DNA of 10,044 nt. Origin: Phoronis ovalis. Taxonomy: Eukaryota; Phoronida; Phoronidae. The stretch spans positions 1 through 10,044 of the forward strand of contig JAOXYB010068767.1 in the NCBI GenBank assembly GCA_028565635.1, in the 5' to 3' direction. Below the pieces are notes generated by a model that did no database searches, was not told where the DNA came from, and saw only the letters and a program-made list of their open reading frames with translations. Below are positions 6,959 to 10,044 of this stretch, piece after piece (position 1 is the first letter of the stretch; the number at the start of each line of letters is the position of its first letter). The translations under genes and the position numbers were made by a program.

Positions 6959-8139
6959 TTGTCAAGATTTAGATGGCATTGCATTGGAAGACCTATTTGC
7001 TGCTTCTACTGACTGTAAAGAACCGACAAGAATTCATATAGAGGGCGCTCCAGGCAAAGGAAAATCAACATTGTGCAGGAAACTATTGTTTGAAGGGGCC
7101 AAACCAAAAGATGATAAAAGGTGGACAATTAATGATTTTAAGCTTGTATTATTCATAGAAGCTAGGCATGTTAAAAATAAATTAAAGTCTGAAATGTTCA
7201 AGCAGTTGTTTCCTACTGACTCTGAAGTTACAGAAGATATTTTATGGGGATACATACGGGAACATCAAAGACAAGTTTTAATTATCATTGATAGTTATGA
7301 TGAACTTAGAGCTAATGGTTACGACTTTGATGAGTTGTTACGAGGTAATTTTCTACGTCATGCTTGTGTGATAGTAACCAGTCGTCCTGGTCAATCAGTG
7401 GAGCTCACAGCTTGCTTTCATAAGCGACTTAAGAACAAAGGTTTTAGTGAAAAACAGGCTACTATGTTCATATCCAAGTATAGCTTATTAGCTGTTTAAC
7501 AGAACGAAATATTGAAAATTGAAGCAAACAAATTATTTTCCGCTAGCTATGAAATAAGAGAACTGCTTGAAACTCCTTTAACTTTATTATATATTTTATT
7601 ATTAATTGAAGATAATGGGGGTTTAATAAAATTATGTACTGTTACTAAGTTATATATAGACTTGATTAAAGCCATTTGCTGGCGATATTGTAATGGTGTA
7701 GGCATACAGTTTTCTGAGAATTTTTTTGAAACTACTGTAATTAATTTAGGTAGAATAGCTTTTGAAGGGTTAACCAAACATAAACTAGTGTTTGATGTTG
7801 ATGATGATATTCTAAGTACGTGTAGCGCCGACATATTAGACATAGGTTTGTTGACTTTTCAGTACAATGATGCACGTAAAATGGAGGAACCAAGAAAAAC
7901 AGCATTTTTCATTAATAAAACTATTCAGGAATTTTGTGCCTCATTTGCACTGAGTGATATGAGTGCAGATGAATGTAGTCCGTATTATAGCACTATGATA
8001 GCAGAATACTTCCTTGAACGCACTATATTAAAAAAATATTCTGAAAGCTGCTTTGATAGAATATTTAACGAGTTCTACTGTGGAGTACTTCATCACAGAA
8101 AAAAATTCAAAGTACTCAGCAATGTTCTTTGTCACGTTG
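6959..8139 (+). CDS. NACHT ATPase exon of the NLR-like gene, interrupted by an in-frame TAA
   Basis: From the acceptor at 6958 it reads CQDLDGIALEDLF, a typical strand-helix before NACHT, then the Walker A P-loop GAPGKGKST (7044-7070, Lys and Ser/Thr present), Walker B VLIIIDSYDEL (7275-7307, Asp and the DE pair present) and the sensor-1 segment VIVTSRPG (Arg codon at 7383). The ATP-binding residues are all kept. The frame is then cut by TAA at 7497 and continues without shift from CAG at 7500 with the helical region ELLETPLTLLYILLL and, near 7905-7940, FINKTIQEFCASFAL, the NLR winged-helix-region motif usually written as F-x-H-x-T-x-QEF-x-A. Both sides of the stop are colinear with other NACHT proteins. 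The exon ends at a consensus donor, TTG|GTAAGT. The protein is expected in the cytoplasm. Confidence 0.85.
7497..7499 (+). other. In-frame nonsense codon (TAA) inside the NACHT region
   Basis: The codons run TTA GCT GTT TAA CAG AAC, with open, homologous coding sequence in the same frame on both sides (about 180 codons before and over 200 after). No homopolymer lies nearby, so a base substitution (for example from CAA, GAA or AAA) is simpler than an indel. Translation would end after the ATPase core and lose the winged helix and all LRRs. Confidence 0.85.
8099..8105 (+). other. A7 run, candidate +1 frameshift
   Basis: Upstream of this run the frame is set by the NACHT exon (GVLHHRK). With one A fewer, the following frame would read NSKYSAMFFVTL. 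That resembles the 'Y-x-x-V-x-F-x-x-G/T-L' helix common after the QEF motif in NLRs, and the exon would end in phase 0 at the strong donor GTAAGT, exactly what the LRR exon needs. As written, the exon ends in phase 1. The extra base may be a real mutation or a sequencing or assembly error in a homopolymer. Confidence 0.5.
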
Positions 8140-8233
8140 GTAAGTATCATTCTGATTTATGCAAAGACAGTAAGGAATATGACATGTGTAACTTATATAT
8201 TGCACAAAAACAACTCTCCTTCATCATTTGCAG
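8140..8233 (+). other. Short intron between NACHT and LRR exons
   Basis: A consensus donor GTAAGT at 8140 and a good acceptor, CTCTCCTTCATCATTTGCAG, ending at 8233 bound 94 bases. With the sequence as given the join is out of phase and gives Val-Gln-stop. Frame-keeping alternatives are a weaker acceptor TAAAAG ending at 8255 with the same donor, or a weak donor GTTGGT at 8136 with the 8233 acceptor. If the intron is retained, translation stops at 8250-8252. Confidence 0.65.
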
Positions 8234-9535
8234 TACAGTAATAATTTTGTAAAAGGCGATGTGCCAAATAGTATAGGAAACAAAATCCTTGTTGATGCAC
8301 TGACACCGATGAACGATATATCCAGTCTGTGTCATCTAATACAAGCATGTAGTGAATCTACATGTACAGGTATTCAATATATAGCCATACTTCATGTATA
8401 TTCATCCGGTGTAAATACTATTGGTAAAATATTGAATGCAATAAAGACATATAAGTACACTAAACTGTTGGGGTTACTGTTAGACGCCCCGGTAGGAGTA
8501 AGTATTCCCTATATTGAGGATATCACTGCTATTATTGAACTTAATCAAAATTTAAGGACTTTTAAGATGTATAACTATTATACTGATGATGATAATATGC
8601 AAAGGCTTATCAAGGCACTCCAGAAAAAAGTAGCTTTGAACGAACTGAGTCTGGATTTTTGTAAGTTTGGATATAAATCAATATTAGCATTGAATGAACT
8701 AGTTAAAACAAATAAGACACTTATTAAGATTGATATTCAAAGCAATCAAATACATGACAAACATATGGCAACAATAATTGATATGCGGGAAGGAAATAAA
8801 CTTTTAGAAATTCTTAGAATAGGTAACAATGATGCTGGTGCCGAAACACAGATAGCAATAGATAAACTTCTGAAGCAGAATAAAACATTTTATGATGCTG
8901 TAGGTCAGAGGCTGGTTAATGTTTGTGGCAATGTTGTAGGTCTTGAAATTATAGAATTAAATAAACAACTTGAAGACCCAGAATTGGTACTATTATTCAA
9001 ATATCTGGAAAAAAACAAAACTGTAAAACGTGTAACACTGTGTTTAAATGAAAATAATGATGATATTTACATGTACGGCCCAGGCATGATTGCACTTAGT
9101 AAATCCCTTAAAGTAAAGAAGTCATTAAAATACCTAAAGTTAAACATTAGTAGGGTAGGACAAGCAGGTGTGGCAGCATTGTGCAAAAGTCTGGAAATAA
9201 ATAAATCCTTAATCAACCTTAGTGTGGTATTGGACCTTTTGGTGGATGAATATCCAGAGCGATGTAATTATAAAATATTTAGCACAGTCTTGGAATCACA
9301 CTTATTCAAAGATTCAAAAATAAGTTCATGTATCAGTCATTATAACATGTCTGTACAACAGCTGCGAGCTGTGATATCTGATTTAGGAAATAGTTTGAAA
9401 GTTAATACAACTCTAGAAACAGTAACATTTGAAATTTATAAGGATCTACATTCCCCAAATGATGCTGAGAAATTTGTAAAAGATTATTTAGACATGGTTA
9501 ACGCTGGGAAATTGGTGAATGGCTGGGAAGTATAG
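8234..9535 (+). CDS. Leucine-rich-repeat exon of the NLR-like gene
   Basis: One exon of about 433 codons, beginning YSNNFVKGDVPNSIGNKIL and ending GWEV with TAG at 9533-9535. It holds about seven to nine irregular repeats of 28-30 residues of the ribonuclease-inhibitor type, with the pattern L-x-x-L-x-L/I followed by a helix and 'L-x-x-N-K-T/S'. Clear examples start at LNELSLDFCKFG (about 8639), LIKIDIQSNQIHD (about 8720), LEILRIGNNDAG (about 8807) and LKYLKLNISRVGQAG (about 9128). The recurring NKT and NKS ends mark repeat borders. Family knowledge says these repeats form a curved solenoid for ligand sensing or autoinhibition. The frame is intact throughout, in contrast to the NACHT exon. 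No signal peptide or membrane segment is seen, as expected of a cytoplasmic protein. Confidence 0.85.
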   Translation, partial: YSNNFVKGDVPNSIGNKILVDALTPMNDISSLCHLIQACSESTCTGIQYIAILHVYSSGVNTIGKILNAIKTYKYTKLLGLLLDAPVGVSIPYIEDITAIIELNQNLRTFKMYNYYTDDDNMQRLIKALQKKVALNELSLDFCKFGYKSILALNELVKTNKTLIKIDIQSNQIHDKHMATIIDMREGNKLLEILRIGNNDAGAETQIAIDKLLKQNKTFYDAVGQRLVNVCGNVVGLEIIELNKQLEDPELVLLFKYLEKNKTVKRVTLCLNENNDDIYMYGPGMIALSKSLKVKKSLKYLKLNISRVGQAGVAALCKSLEINKSLINLSVVLDLLVDEYPERCNYKIFSTVLESHLFKDSKISSCISHYNMSVQQLRAVISDLGNSLKVNTTLETVTFEIYKDLHSPNDAEKFVKDYLDMVNAGKLVNGWEV

Positions 9536-9747
9536 TTTCCCAGGAAAACTGTTTTAACCCTACGCCTTTATTGCGCTTTAAAATTGAAAAAAAAACAAAG
9601 CAAAACAATATTGTCAACCTAGGCTGTTATGATTTCTATCACATTTGTATTGATTTATATTTAGTATTCATTTACATTTCAATCTGGTTCCTTTGACGTA
9701 TATGTACAGATGCAGAAAATCGGATTTATTGAATCTATTAGTTACGT
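9536..9747. other. 3' flank of the NLR-like gene
   Basis: AT-rich sequence after the stop codon. It has a run of nine A at 9587-9595 but no AATAAA or ATTAAA that I can find before the satellite begins at 9748, so the polyadenylation site is not identified. The A run alone is too short to suggest a retrocopy, and the gene has introns in any case. Confidence 0.5.
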
Positions 9748-10044
9748 GTTATGTACATGTTAGGTGTATCATACGGCCTTCTCTTAACATCAAGGAGCCT
9801 CCTTACTTATTGTTATGTACATGTTAGGTGTATCACACGGCCTTCTCTTAACATCAAGGAGCCTCCGTATTTATTGTTATGTACATGTTAGGTGTATCAT
9901 ACGGCCGTCTCTTAACATCAAGGAGCCTACTTATTTATTGTTAGGTACATGTTAGGTTTATCATACTGTCTCTTAACATCAAGGAACCTCCTTATTTATT
10001 GTTATATACATGTTAGGTGTATCATACGGCCGTCTCTTAACATC
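9748..10044. repeat. 64-bp tandem repeat (satellite-like), at least five units, open at the window edge
   Basis: Units begin with GTTATGTACATGTTAGGT at 9748, 9812, 9876, 9940 (GTTAGGTACATG) and 10001 (GTTATATACATG). The period is 64, 64, 64 and then 61, because the fourth unit lacks three bases around CATAC-TGTCTC. Each unit carries TATCATACGG, CTTAACATCAAGGA and a TATTTATT end. Copies differ at only a few bases, so the array is young or homogenised. TGTACA within the unit is palindromic. The array continues beyond the window. Confidence 0.95.

Larger units (their letters stand above)
3315..9535 (+). pseudogene. NLR-like immune receptor gene, DED-NACHT-LRR, probably disrupted
   Basis: The gene model joins a death effector domain (exons 1-2), a micro-exon and linker exon, a NACHT ATPase exon and one large leucine-rich-repeat exon. 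An intact product would be roughly 950 residues. In this class of cytoplasmic receptor, the LRRs sense or hold the protein inactive, NACHT binds ATP and oligomerises, and the DED docks FADD or caspase-8-like partners. The first three introns join in matching phase (2, 1, 1), which strongly supports a single gene. Three faults argue for a pseudogene, a null allele or assembly errors: an in-frame TAA at 7497, an out-of-phase intron before the LRR exon that a one-base change in an A7 run would fix, and no phase-matched GT donor between exon 4 and the NACHT exon. Domain motifs are otherwise well kept, so any decay is recent. I do not know an orthologue by name. Confidence 0.65.

Noticed and set aside
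7034-7255. Minus-strand open frame opposite the NACHT P-loop region
   Set aside because: It is a shadow of the well-supported NACHT exon on the plus strand.
7497-7499. TAA used as a sense codon (variant nuclear code)
   Set aside because: Only one in-frame TAA occurs across more than 800 otherwise open codons, and the gene architecture is animal-like. A code with TAA as glutamine would show many more.
7478-7502. A 25-base GT-AG intron that would splice out the TAA at 7497
   Set aside because: GTATAG...TTAACAG fits the ends, but removing 25 bases shifts the frame and reads Lys-Thr-Lys-Tyr then TGA. It is also shorter than usual animal introns, and the uninterrupted frame is already colinear with NACHT proteins.
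7547-7843. Minus-strand open frame opposite the NACHT helical region
   Set aside because: Shadow of the plus-strand coding exon, with no motif of its own.
8053-8335. Open frames in other registers and on the minus strand across the NACHT-LRR intron
   Set aside because: No domain. The plus-strand one at 8053-8241 matters only because its part after 8105 is the frame reached if one A is removed from the A7 run. The minus-strand one at 8147-8335 is a shadow.
9748-10044. CRISPR array
   Set aside because: The repeats are directly adjacent 64-bp units with no unique spacers, in animal-like DNA. This is a tandem satellite.

Overview
This looks like nuclear DNA from an invertebrate animal. It is AT-rich (roughly one third G+C by eye), has GT-AG introns with polypyrimidine acceptors, contains scattered repeats and no operon-like packing, and carries an animal-type innate immune gene of the NLR (NACHT plus leucine-rich repeat) class. 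The genome style would suit a bivalve mollusc, sponge or cnidarian. I lean weakly to a mollusc, but nothing here proves it.

Layout. Positions 1-3258 hold no gene I can support. The region contains short inverted repeats and, at 1022-1207, a very weak trace of a non-LTR reverse transcriptase. A plus-strand gene runs from an ATG at 3315 to a stop at 9533-9535. Exon 1 (3315-3418) and exon 2 (3681-3823) together encode a death effector domain (DED). A 27-base micro-exon (4113-4139) and exon 4 (from 6529) encode a linker with a PLPW...VYTP motif. A long exon (6959-8139) encodes the NACHT ATPase: P-loop GAPGKGKST, Walker B IIIDSYDEL, sensor TSRPG, then the helical/winged-helix part. After a 94-base intron, one exon (8234-9535) encodes ribonuclease-inhibitor-type leucine-rich repeats. 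Intron 3 (4140-6528) is long and contains a run of 12 G, short direct repeats, a diverged tandem duplication of about 157 bp and several hairpins. Downstream of the gene, a 64-bp satellite-like tandem repeat begins at 9748 and runs off the window.

How it fits together. An intact DED-NACHT-LRR protein would be a cytoplasmic sensor: LRRs sense or autoinhibit, NACHT oligomerises with ATP, and the DED recruits caspase-8-like or FADD-like partners. This copy does not read through cleanly. There is an in-frame TAA inside the NACHT region (7497-7499). The best splice pair before the LRR exon is out of phase, and one extra A in a 7-A run at 8099-8105 would explain that. No canonical donor joins exon 4 to the NACHT exon in the correct phase. 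The gene is therefore most likely a recently decayed or allelic pseudogene, or it contains assembly errors. The otherwise open frames and well-kept motifs argue that any decay is young.
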